Below the pieces are notes generated by a model. The model had not been told where the DNA came from. It saw only the letters and a program-made list of their open reading frames with translations, and did no database searches. A program made the position numbers and the translations under genes. Below are positions 8,097 through 15,158 of a stretch of 40,842 bases of DNA, piece after piece. The stretch covers positions 1-40,842 of the forward strand of contig BDTT01000124.1 in NCBI GenBank assembly GCA_002897995.1, written 5' to 3'. Numbering within the stretch: position 1 is the first letter of the stretch; each line of letters begins with the position of its first letter. Origin of the DNA: a bacterium BMS3Bbin10 (GTDB lineage: Bacteria; Pseudomonadota; Alphaproteobacteria; Rhizobiales; Methyloligellaceae).

Positions 8097-8837
8097 TTAA
8101 GGCGTCTGTTTGATGAGCAGGCCTGCAAACATGATCGGCCCCATGGATTTGCCGGAAGGGGCGCCGCCCTCGGGCTCGAGAGAGATGGCGAGCTGCACGC
8201 CCTTTTCAAGCTCCCTCTGGTCGATTTCCGCGGGTGCATCCATCATGGCATAGGCGTCGGTTCCAACGAGGCCGAGGGTCATGGGCGGTTTGTCGTCTTT
8301 CATTATCGCCCAGAGCTCATAGCTCTTGGATGGAGGCGCTTTGCCGGCAACCGGGCGAATGGCGAACTGCTTGCCCTTCATGTCCATGGTGATAACGAAG
8401 CCGGTCTTGCCCTGATCGCTCTGGAGCATGGCCACATAGCGTTCGGCGGGCGGAGCCTTACCGAATGGCGATTCCAGACCGCCTATCCATACAAATGCCA
8501 GTGCGATCGCGGCGGCGGCCGTCGCCAAGGTTGCAAACCGCCATGCGGCAATTGCGCGCTTCATCTGCGCCAGTTGGCCGGCAAGCTCGGACAGAGGCTG
8601 GTCTGCCGCCGCGCCAGGAGAGGCGAGGGCGGCTTCGATTTTGCTCCATGCCGATGCGGAAGGGGGAACGGGCGCAACCGCTTCGGCGAGCGGTGCGAGG
8701 CGTTGTTCCCATTCACTGACCATGCGCGCAAAGGCGGCGTCGCTCGCCCGGAGCCGCTCCGCTTCGGCGCGTTCCCCGGAATCGAGTATGCCAAGCGCAT
8801 ATTCGCTGGCGAGAATGTCGAGATCCCGCTTAGTCAT
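8097..8837 (-). CDS. Anti-sigma factor, RskA family
   Basis: A 246-residue membrane-anchored anti-sigma factor. Residues 1-90 form a short helical sigma-binding region (LASEYALGILDSGERAEAER). A single membrane helix follows at about 101-119 (FATLATAAAAIALAFVWIG). The rest is the extracytoplasmic RskA C-terminal domain (FVITMDMKGKQFAIRPV, SYELWAI, VQLAISLEPEGGAP). No HxxxCxxC zinc motif is present, as expected for RskA rather than ZAS proteins. It overlaps the upstream sigma gene by 8 bp, implying translational coupling and a fixed stoichiometry. Confidence 0.9.
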   Translation of the reverse strand: MTKRDLDILASEYALGILDSGERAEAERLRASDAAFARMVSEWEQRLAPLAEAVAPVPPSASAWSKIEAALASPGAAADQPLSELAGQLAQMKRAIAAWRFATLATAAAAIALAFVWIGGLESPFGKAPPAERYVAMLQSDQGKTGFVITMDMKGKQFAIRPVAGKAPPSKSYELWAIMKDDKPPMTLGLVGTDAYAMMDAPAEIDQRELEKGVQLAISLEPEGGAPSGKSMGPIMFAGLLIKQTP

Positions 8838-9375
8838 TGCCCAGGCACTCCTTGACCTGAATCAGGCCACGCCGAATCCAGCTCTTAACGGTGCCGACCG
8901 GGGTGGTCATGCGCTCTGAGATTTCTTCGTGCGTATATCCGTAATAATAAGCCATCAGCAGGCATTTTCTTTGATCCGGGCTAAGTTCTTCCATACATCC
9001 GAGCAGGGCCTTCAATTCCCTGCTCTGAGCAGTCATTTCAAACGGGTCCGGAGCGTCATCCGCCCGTTCGCCGCCGTCTTTTTCGTCCTCGATGGCAACT
9101 TCGGTACGCTTGCGCAACACGTCGATTGCGCGGTTGCGCGTGATCGCCACCATCCAGCTGATGGGCGAACCCGCCTCGGGCCGGTATTTGGGCGCCGCAT
9201 CCCAGATTTTGAGATACGCGTCCTGCATCACATCCTCGGCCAGATCTCTTCTTTTCAGAATACGAACGGCGACGCCAAACAGTTTCGCGCTGGTCGCATC
9301 GTAAATGGCGCGAAAAGCGGGCCTGTCGCCATTGGCGGCAGCGCGCATCAACTGGTCGAGTTGCAGTTGGGCCAT
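8830..9375 (-). CDS. ECF RNA polymerase sigma factor (SigK-like)
   Basis: A 181-residue group 4 sigma factor. Region 2 includes DLAEDVMQDAYLKIWD and ISWMVAITRNRAIDVLRKR. Region 4 is LSPDQRKCLLMAYYYGYTHE followed by a helix-turn-helix with TPVGTVKSWIRRGL. It is encoded with its RskA-type anti-sigma factor, so it is predicted to be released after regulated proteolysis of that partner. ATG 9375 (MAQLQLDQLM) fits the family start; the frame remains open to 9456 but that extension lacks similarity. Autoregulation is likely but no promoter could be confirmed by eye. Confidence 0.92.
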   Translation of the reverse strand: MAQLQLDQLMRAAANGDRPAFRAIYDATSAKLFGVAVRILKRRDLAEDVMQDAYLKIWDAAPKYRPEAGSPISWMVAITRNRAIDVLRKRTEVAIEDEKDGGERADDAPDPFEMTAQSRELKALLGCMEELSPDQRKCLLMAYYYGYTHEEISERMTTPVGTVKSWIRRGLIQVKECLGND

Positions 9376-9506
9376 TACAAGTTCGCTGAAATCCTGCGTA
9401 ATGTGATCAATGTGTATGCTGGGGATATAGCGAAATACCACTGGATGAGGAAGCAAGCGTTTGCGATCACGGGATATCTCGCATCACTATCACCACCAAG
9501 AGCGGA

Positions 9507-9944
9507 ATGAGCGTTCATTTAATCAAACTCTGCGTCGGGATTGAGAGCATCTCTCATTTGAGCGATCGGCAAGCGGCGCGCGTCGCCGCGATGGCGGCGA
9601 AAGGCGAGACCGCCGAGTTGCGCCATCGCACCCGTCAGATGCCCCGCAGACGCGACGAGTTGCTGGATGGTGGATCGATTTACTGGGTCATCAAGGGGAG
9701 CGTGTCGGTTCGCCAGGGATTGCTGGATTTGCGCCAGGTGCGCTGTGACGATGGGATTCGCCGTTGCGACCTTATCCTTGATCCGCAACTGGTGCCGACC
9801 CGCCCGCGCCCGCGCCGCGCCTTTCAGGGCTGGCGTTATCTCAGTGCCGGGGATGCGCCGAAAGACCTGGGGCTGTCCGATGCGGAAGCCAAACTTATGC
9901 CCGAGGCCATGCGTTCGGAACTGATCGAGCTGGGATTGCTGTAA
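9507..9944 (+). CDS. DUF1489 family protein
   Basis: A 145-residue protein matching the DUF1489 family, which is found mainly in Alphaproteobacteria. Recognisable segments are MSVHLIKLCVGIESI, LLDGGSIYWVIKGSVSVRQ and CDLILDPQLVPTRPRPRRAF, then LSAGDAPKDLG near the C-terminus. No membrane segment or known catalytic motif is visible, and the function is unknown. It is divergent from the ECF sigma gene and convergent with panC, whose stop lies 6 bp beyond. Confidence 0.85.
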   Translation: MSVHLIKLCVGIESISHLSDRQAARVAAMAAKGETAELRHRTRQMPRRRDELLDGGSIYWVIKGSVSVRQGLLDLRQVRCDDGIRRCDLILDPQLVPTRPRPRRAFQGWRYLSAGDAPKDLGLSDAEAKLMPEAMRSELIELGLL

Positions 9945-9950
9945 ACGCCG

Positions 9951-10814
9951 CTATTTCTTCCTGTCCGGAACAGCCACATTGTCTATGAGACGGGTCTTTC
10001 CCAGCATTGCGGCGGCGAAGACACGGGCCGGTTCACCGGTATGCGTGGTGACGGGCGCCAGATTATCCGCGTTGCGCACTTCCAGATAATCAACCTCAAA
10101 CCCGGCTAGAGCCAGCCGTTTGGCGGCTGTTTCGCACAATTCCGCGATGCTTCCGCCATTTGCAAGCTGTTCGGCCAGCTCGCTGATGGTTTGATGGAGC
10201 AGGGGCGCTTTTTCGCGCTCCTGAGGCGATAGATAGGCGTTGCGCGATGACATGGCGAGCCCGTCTCCTTCGCGTATCAGCGGTCCGCCGAGGATTTCCA
10301 CGTCCATATCGAGATCGCGCGCCATGCGGCGGATGACGAGGAGTTGCTGATAGTCTTTCTCGCCGAAGATCGCCACATCCGGCCGGCACTGGTTGAGCAG
10401 CTTGGCGACCACGGTCGCGACACCGCCAAAAAAATGCGGCCGGGACACGCCGCACAGCCCTTCGCTCAGCCCCTGCACCTCGACATGGGTTGAGAAGTCT
10501 TGCGGATAGACTTCTTCGCGTGGCGGCATGAAGACAAGGTCCACGCCGAGGGATGTGAGTTTTTGCAGATCTTCGTCATGTTCCCGGGGGTAGCTGCCAA
10601 AATCCTCGTTTGGCGCGAATTGGGCGGGATTGACGAAAATCGAGACCACCGTGCGGTCCCCTTTGTCCCGAGCCATTTTCACAAGCGACAGATGCCCCTC
10701 ATGCAGCGCGCCCATGGTCGGCACCAGAACGATTCTGTCGCCGCCGCTCCGCCAGGCGTCCACGCATTCCCTGAGCTGCGCGATGGTCTTGATGATTTTT
10801 AATTTTACCGTCAT
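9951..10814 (-). CDS. panC: Pantothenate synthetase
   Basis: A 287-residue enzyme that joins pantoate and beta-alanine with ATP to form pantothenate, the last step of vitamin B5 synthesis. Visible motifs are VPTMGALHEGHLSLV (31-45, the HIGH-like ATP site), SIFVNPAQF, IFGEKDYQQL and the KMSKS-like MSSRNAYLS. ATG 10814 (MTVKLKI) is selected; the frame is open to 10871 but the extra residues are not family-like. No panB is adjacent. The region 10815-11043 upstream is AT-richer and probably carries divergent promoters for panC and the VWA gene. Confidence 0.96.
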   Translation of the reverse strand: MTVKLKIIKTIAQLRECVDAWRSGGDRIVLVPTMGALHEGHLSLVKMARDKGDRTVVSIFVNPAQFAPNEDFGSYPREHDEDLQKLTSLGVDLVFMPPREEVYPQDFSTHVEVQGLSEGLCGVSRPHFFGGVATVVAKLLNQCRPDVAIFGEKDYQQLLVIRRMARDLDMDVEILGGPLIREGDGLAMSSRNAYLSPQEREKAPLLHQTISELAEQLANGGSIAELCETAAKRLALAGFEVDYLEVRNADNLAPVTTHTGEPARVFAAAMLGKTRLIDNVAVPDRKK

Positions 10815-11043
10815 GGTTTCTTGTCTCACTGACCGGGAGCGGACCATATCAGGGGAACAAATGCGCGCCAATCGCCGCGAAGGTTCAGCACACGGCCGGG
10901 GAACCTCTCACGAAGTTTATGACGGCGTTGCGGGACTGTATGCGCGTAACCATTTATAATTAGAATGATCTATTATTATGCGGCGTGGCACGGGCAGGTT
11001 CGCCGGCCCGGGAAATGTCCGCGTGAAACGAACCAGGAGAAAT

Positions 11044-11769
11044 ATGAGCCGCGATCCAAAGATAACTGGCGGAAAAGAGTCGCTGCCGGAGGCGCGCTCC
11101 AGCGCGTCCGATGTCGAGGCCTTCCTGAACGAGGTGAAATCGCTTGCGGCGCCGGAAAACACGGCGGCGCGGGGGCGGCTGATCTTTGCAATGGACGCCA
11201 CCATGAGCCGCCAGCCCACATGGGACATGGCGCTCGGCATGCAGGCCGGCATGTTTTTAGCCGTCCAGGCGGTGGGCGGGCTTGACGTGCAGCTGGTTTA
11301 TTTCCGGGGCTTTGGCGAATGCCGGGCCAGCAAATGGGTCAGGGACCCTGAAGCGCTGGCCAATCTCATGACCCAGGTTTCGTGCCGGGGCGGGCGCACG
11401 CAAATCGGCCGTATCCTTACGCATGCGCGCGACGAGACGCACAAGGCCCGCGTCAACGCCCTTGTCTATGTTGGCGACTGCATGGAGGAGAATATAGACG
11501 ATCTTGCCGCGATCGCAGGGGAGCTTGGGCTTCTGGGCATGCCCGTATTCCTGTTCCAGGAAGGCGGCGACCCCGCGGCGGAGACGGCGTTTCGCGAAAT
11601 TGCGCGCTTGACCCGCGGCGCTTATTGCCCCTTCGATGCGGGGTCCGCTGCGCAGTTGAGGGAGCTGCTGTCCGCCGTGGCCGTATATGCTGCGGGAGGC
11701 CGCAAGGCCCTGGAGAAATACAGTGGCGGCAAGGGCGGCGCCCAAGCGCTGCTGGAACAATTGACCTAG
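11044..11769 (+). CDS. VWA-domain protein
   Basis: A 241-residue cytoplasmic protein with a von Willebrand A fold. The metal-ion-dependent adhesion site is visible: DATMS (51-55, a DxTxS variant of DxSxS), the conserved threonine in GGRTQ (T119), and VGDCMEE with Asp145. AGGAG precedes ATG 11044 at normal spacing. It is followed by a dispersed repeat whose first bases form its stop codon, then by a membrane-anchored J-domain gene on the same strand. VWA proteins often work as adaptors with chaperones or ATPases; the partner is inferred only from position. Confidence 0.82.
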   Translation: MSRDPKITGGKESLPEARSSASDVEAFLNEVKSLAAPENTAARGRLIFAMDATMSRQPTWDMALGMQAGMFLAVQAVGGLDVQLVYFRGFGECRASKWVRDPEALANLMTQVSCRGGRTQIGRILTHARDETHKARVNALVYVGDCMEENIDDLAAIAGELGLLGMPVFLFQEGGDPAAETAFREIARLTRGAYCPFDAGSAAQLRELLSAVAVYAAGGRKALEKYSGGKGGAQALLEQLT

Positions 11770-11871
11770 TGCGCATCACCGATAAGTGGGAACCGGTTAT
11801 CGGAAAAACGATACGCTTAAACAAAAAGCTGGATCGCGGTTTCGATTCCATCGAAACATGAAGCGATCCAG
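11766..11871 (+). repeat. Dispersed palindromic repeat, copy 1
   Basis: A 106-bp intergenic element. It begins CTAGTGCGCATCACC and holds the hairpin CCGATAA-gtgggaaccgg-TTATCGG. It then has an A-rich linker (ATACGCTTAAACAAAAAG) and ends in a long hairpin from CTGGATCGC to GCGATCCAG. The first TAG is the stop codon of the VWA gene. It matches copies at 21251 and 33172 and, more distantly, 27631. The motif 'aagtgggaaccggtt' recurs in intergenic repeats of rhizobial genomes as I recall them. Confidence 0.9.
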
Positions 11872-11895
11872 ACCCGAAAACCGGCGCTTGCACAC

Positions 11896-12615
11896 ATGCA
11901 GTATATCTTACTCGGATTGGCTCTGTTGCTCCTCGTCCTTTTGGGCCTGAGGACATTTGCGAACGCCAGTCCGGCAAATATGGCCCAGACCATGCGTAAC
12001 ATTGGCGGTTCGGCCGCGCTGATGGCGGCCTTGTTCCTGGCTGCGACCGGGCGCTTTCCGCTGGCCATTCCGCTTGGCTTCGTTGCGTTTTCGCTGTTGC
12101 GCGGAAACTTCCCGTCCTTTCCCGGGGGCTTCGGTTCGTTTCCCGGGAATGCCAACAAGCGCGCCGGACAGAATTCGCGTGTCCGCACGCGGACCATCGA
12201 GATGGAACTGGATCACGATACGGGCGATATGGAAGGCCGTGTCATCAAGGGAAGGTTTTCCCCGCAAATGCTGTCATCCATGGGTCAGAGAGACCTGATC
12301 GGTTTGTGGGCCGACTGCCAGGTCGCCGATAACCAGGCGGCCCAGCTTCTGGAAGCCTATCTGGACCGCAGATTCTCGGACTGGCGCGAGCGCGCCGGAG
12401 CGCAACCAAAGGGGAGCGGTGAATCCCGTGGTGGCCCTGAAGGGCCGATGAGCGTCGATGAGGCCTATGAAATACTGGGATTGCAGCAGGGCGCGAGCAG
12501 TACCGATATTCGCCGCGCGCACCGCAGGCTCATGAAGAAGATGCACCCCGACCAGGGTGGCTCAACCTATCTGGCGGCGAAAATCAACGAAGCCAAGGAT
12601 TTGTTGATGGGCTGA
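11896..12615 (+). CDS. Membrane-anchored J-domain protein
   Basis: A 239-residue protein. It has an N-terminal membrane helix (about 3-19), a second hydrophobic segment (about 40-68), a Gly/Phe/Pro-rich linker (71-85), a middle domain (about 97-165), and a C-terminal J domain (185-239) with the Hsp70-activating HPD at 217-219 (KKMHPDQGG). The type III layout, with the J domain at the end and no zinc finger, suggests recruitment of DnaK to a membrane-associated client. It lies downstream of the VWA gene, separated only by repeat copy 1. Confidence 0.88.
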   Translation: MQYILLGLALLLLVLLGLRTFANASPANMAQTMRNIGGSAALMAALFLAATGRFPLAIPLGFVAFSLLRGNFPSFPGGFGSFPGNANKRAGQNSRVRTRTIEMELDHDTGDMEGRVIKGRFSPQMLSSMGQRDLIGLWADCQVADNQAAQLLEAYLDRRFSDWRERAGAQPKGSGESRGGPEGPMSVDEAYEILGLQQGASSTDIRRAHRRLMKKMHPDQGGSTYLAAKINEAKDLLMG

Positions 12616-12646
12616 ATTTCAGGATCGCCCCGGCATCCTTTGCCGG

Positions 12647-13936
12647 CTATTCAGCGGACATGACCACGCAGGTGATGGCGCGCCGCTTGAGCTGACTGCA
12701 TGTGCTTTTGGCTGCCTTCCGCGTAAATCCGGCGAAGCGGGCACGGTAGAGATAGCGCTTCGGTTCCACCAGCGGTACGGCCAACGGGGCATGCCCGTTT
12801 ATGACGTCTCCGGCTTTCAGCTGGATAGCCGCAAGCCGCTGCATGGCGTCGGTCTGCCGCGAATAGGCGCCCACCTGTATGTGGAATTTGCCATCGCGAA
12901 CCGGCGGCCTGGACGCTTGCGGTTGTGCCGGAATCGATGCGACCGTTTCCTGATCGGCCTGCGGCGCCGGCGCTCGCGTCTTGAGATTGGCGGGAGTGGC
13001 GCTTGTACTCGCCTCGAGCGGGAATGTGAGTGTTGACGCATATTGAACCGGTTTCTTCCGCGGCGGGCGATTTTTGCGCGGGAGCTGCGCCGTGGCTCTC
13101 GGCAGGGCTTTGTTGAGGATCGAGCGCATGGCCGTATTGCGGCGTTTCGATGATTTGCCGCCAAAGATAACGGCAATCAGGTGTTTGTTGCCGCGGCGCA
13201 CATTGGCCAGCAGGTTGAAGCCCGATGCCCGTGTATATCCGGTCTTGATGCCGTCCGTGCCCTTATAGTCGAACAGAAGCCGGTTATGGTTGCGGTATTT
13301 CTTGCCCTTGTATTTGAAATATTTTCGCTTGAAGTAGCCGTATTTCTCCGGGTGATCGAACATCAGCCGGTTGGCCATCGTGATCATGTCGCGCGCCGTC
13401 GTAACCTGGTCCTTGTTGGGCAGGCCGGACGCATTCTTGAAGGTTGTCCGGCGCATCCCGATCTTGCGGGCCTTCGCGGTCATCATCTTGGCGAAGTTTT
13501 TCTCCGTGCCGCCGATATTCTCGGCGACAGTCACGGCAACGTCGTTGGCGGACTTCGTAACCAGTGAACGAATTGCATCCCGCACACGAATTTTCTGGCC
13601 GGCCTTGAGCCCTAGTTTCGAAGGCGGCTGGCTGGCCGCATTCGGGGTGACCGTGAGCCATGTCCCCGGTTGGATTTTTCCCGCCTCCATAAAGTCGAAC
13701 AGGAGATAGAGGGTCATGATTTTTGTAAGCGAGGCGGGAAACCGCTTGGCGTCGCCGTTTCTGGAATACAGTATTTTCCCCGTGTGACCGTCGACGACCA
13801 TCGCGGCATAGCGCGGTGCGGCTTGCGCCTGTTTCGCCGTGGCGCCGCCCAGTGCGGCTACGGTCAAAAGGCAAGCGGCAACGGCATTCATCAAGCGCAC
13901 GGCCAATGACCGGCGCAACGGCAACCACCTTGACAC
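12647..13936 (-). CDS. D-alanyl-D-alanine carboxypeptidase with SPOR domain
   Basis: A PBP5-type serine peptidase (S11 family) that trims the terminal D-Ala of peptidoglycan stem peptides. From GTG 13936 it is 429 residues: a signal peptide (basic start, hydrophobic core, cleavage near AQA-AP), SLTK with the nucleophile at 69-72, SAN at 129-131, KTG at 231-233, a Lys/Pro-rich linker, and a C-terminal SPOR domain (FHIQVGAYSRQTDAMQRLAA) that binds denuded glycan at division sites. ATG 13891 is an alternative start. GGGGA precedes the GTG. Confidence 0.92.
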   Translation of the reverse strand: MSRWLPLRRSLAVRLMNAVAACLLTVAALGGATAKQAQAAPRYAAMVVDGHTGKILYSRNGDAKRFPASLTKIMTLYLLFDFMEAGKIQPGTWLTVTPNAASQPPSKLGLKAGQKIRVRDAIRSLVTKSANDVAVTVAENIGGTEKNFAKMMTAKARKIGMRRTTFKNASGLPNKDQVTTARDMITMANRLMFDHPEKYGYFKRKYFKYKGKKYRNHNRLLFDYKGTDGIKTGYTRASGFNLLANVRRGNKHLIAVIFGGKSSKRRNTAMRSILNKALPRATAQLPRKNRPPRKKPVQYASTLTFPLEASTSATPANLKTRAPAPQADQETVASIPAQPQASRPPVRDGKFHIQVGAYSRQTDAMQRLAAIQLKAGDVINGHAPLAVPLVEPKRYLYRARFAGFTRKAAKSTCSQLKRRAITCVVMSAE

Positions 13937-14097
13937 AATTATCCCCAGGGCCAGAAGGCCCCGTTCCCCTAAACATTCCTGTTGAGCGGGCCCTGATTTC
14001 CCGCAGTGAACGCCCCCACAACGTGCATTCAACGCCGCCAGCCTATCGGCCAGCGAGTTACGAATCAGTTAAGCGGCGGGCCTGAAAATAAATATGG

Positions 14098-14159
14098 TGC
14101 AGTGCAATATTTTTTATTGACAAAAATTGTGCAGCGCATATATATTTTATTGCATTGCA
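14098..14159 (+). promoter_or_regulatory. Three TGCA-N-TGCA-like operator candidates (PhaR-type)
   Basis: TGCAGTGCA (14098-14106), TGCAGCGCA (14130-14138) and TGCATTGCA (14151-14159) precede the phasin gene. Two are followed by ATAT, and the middle one by TAT. Start-to-start spacings are 32 and 21 bp, close to three and two helical turns, so all three would lie on one DNA face. The middle and last flank the candidate -10. PhaR repressors of alphaproteobacterial polyhydroxyalkanoate systems are known to bind TGCA-rich sites upstream of phasin genes. PhaR binding here is inference; no phaR gene is in the window. Confidence 0.6.
14117..14146 (+). promoter_or_regulatory. Sigma-70-type promoter candidate for the phasin gene
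   Basis: A perfect -35 TTGACA lies at 14117-14122, with TATATT at 14141-14146 (18-bp spacer) or TATATA at 14139-14144 (16-bp spacer) as the -10. Predicted transcription would start near 14153, inside the third TGCA-type operator candidate and about 65 bp ahead of the start codon. Confidence 0.65.
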
Positions 14160-14217
14160 ATATTGGCGGCCAGCGGACCGTGATGCGGACCAGGCCAGAA
14201 GCATCCTGATGGAGAGT

Positions 14218-14547
14218 ATGATGATAGGTTACGAAGATATTCAAAAAGCCGGACAGAACAATTTCGACACAGCCGTGAAAAGTTTCGGTGAAGTCAACAA
14301 GGGCGTTCAGGCGATTGCCAGTGAAGTGACCGACTACACGAAGAAGGCAATTGAGGACGGCACGGCCGCGTTTGAGAAGCTGGCCGGCGTCAAGTCCGTT
14401 GAACAGGCCATCGAGGTTCAGACCACCTATGCCAAGAAGGCATATGAGGATTATATCTCGCAGGTGTCGAAACTCGGCGAGATGTATGCAGATGTGGCCA
14501 AGGAAGCCTACAAGCCGGTCGAGACGGTGATTACCAAGAACAGCTAA
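14218..14547 (+). CDS. Phasin family protein
   Basis: A 109-residue, almost entirely helical protein of the phasin type, which coats polyhydroxyalkanoate granules. Typical segments are IGYEDIQKAGQNNFDTAVKS, VQAIASEVTDYTKKAIEDGT and VKSVEQAIEVQTTYAKKAYE. GGAGAG lies just upstream of tandem ATG codons at 14218 and 14221; the second has better spacing. It sits behind a strong promoter with three TGCA-N-TGCA operator candidates and is closed by an intrinsic terminator, so it appears to be a single-gene unit. No PHA synthase gene is nearby. Confidence 0.9.
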   Translation: MMIGYEDIQKAGQNNFDTAVKSFGEVNKGVQAIASEVTDYTKKAIEDGTAAFEKLAGVKSVEQAIEVQTTYAKKAYEDYISQVSKLGEMYADVAKEAYKPVETVITKNS

Positions 14548-14597
14548 TGCTTCTTGACATTCTGAAGGGCGGCAAAACTGCTCTTTGCGATTTGAAG

Positions 14598-14626
14598 GAC
14601 CCGGCCCTGGCGCCGGGTCTTTTTTT
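14598..14626 (+). terminator. Intrinsic terminator of the phasin gene
   Basis: An eight-bp GC-rich stem, GACCCGGC (14598-14605) with GCCGGGTC (14612-14619), a six-nt loop and seven T at 14620-14626. It is a classic rho-independent terminator about 50 bp after the phasin stop. Confidence 0.92.
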
Positions 14627-14819
14627 GGCGTCATACCCCCCTCAGGCCACAATAAAGTCGTATATGGGACCGGTGATGACTATTTCACGCGGGAGAGTGA
14701 ATTGCGGGCAGGGGCAACATGCCGTTAGAATGTGATTTGCTTCATGTGTGGCGGGAGCAATTTGGGAAGTCCCGCAGGTTGAGCGAACTGGCGGGAACAG
14801 GCTTGAGAGAGTTTTTGAC

Positions 14820-15149
14820 ATGCCGCGGAAGGATACAAATCAGCGCCCGGGCGATGCCGGAACGGATATCGTCACAAAAACCCGGCCGAAGACGCAAAAG
14901 CCCAGCCTCTACAAGGTGCTGTTGCTGAATGACGACTATACGCCGATGGAATTCGTCGTTTATGTTCTGGAGTATATATTCAACAAGTCTCAGGAAGAGG
15001 CGACTCGTGTGATGTTGCATGTCCATCAAAAAGGTGTCGGAGTATGTGGTGTCTACACATTTGAAGTGGCCGAAACCAAGGTGGCCCAGGTGATGAATTT
15101 CTCCAGGCAAAACGAACATCCCCTGCAATGTACGATGGAAAAGGAGTGA
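14820..15149 (+). CDS. clpS: ATP-dependent Clp protease adaptor ClpS
   Basis: A 109-residue N-recognin that delivers N-degron substrates to ClpAP and blocks other ClpA substrates. The core motifs are present: [20 protein letters not shown], and [19 protein letters not shown] with the histidine of the N-end-residue pocket, then [17 protein letters not shown] 14820 (MPRKDTNQ) is chosen; the frame is open from 14748 but that part is not family-like. It is followed 9 bp later by clpA on the same strand, a conserved operon. Confidence 0.95.
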   Translation: MPRKDTNQRPGDAGTDIVTKTRPKTQKPSLYKVLLLNDDYTPMEFVVYVLEYIFNKSQEEATRVMLHVHQKGVGVCGVYTFEVAETKVAQVMNFSRQNEHPLQCTMEKE

Positions 15150-15158
15150 GATCGGCCC

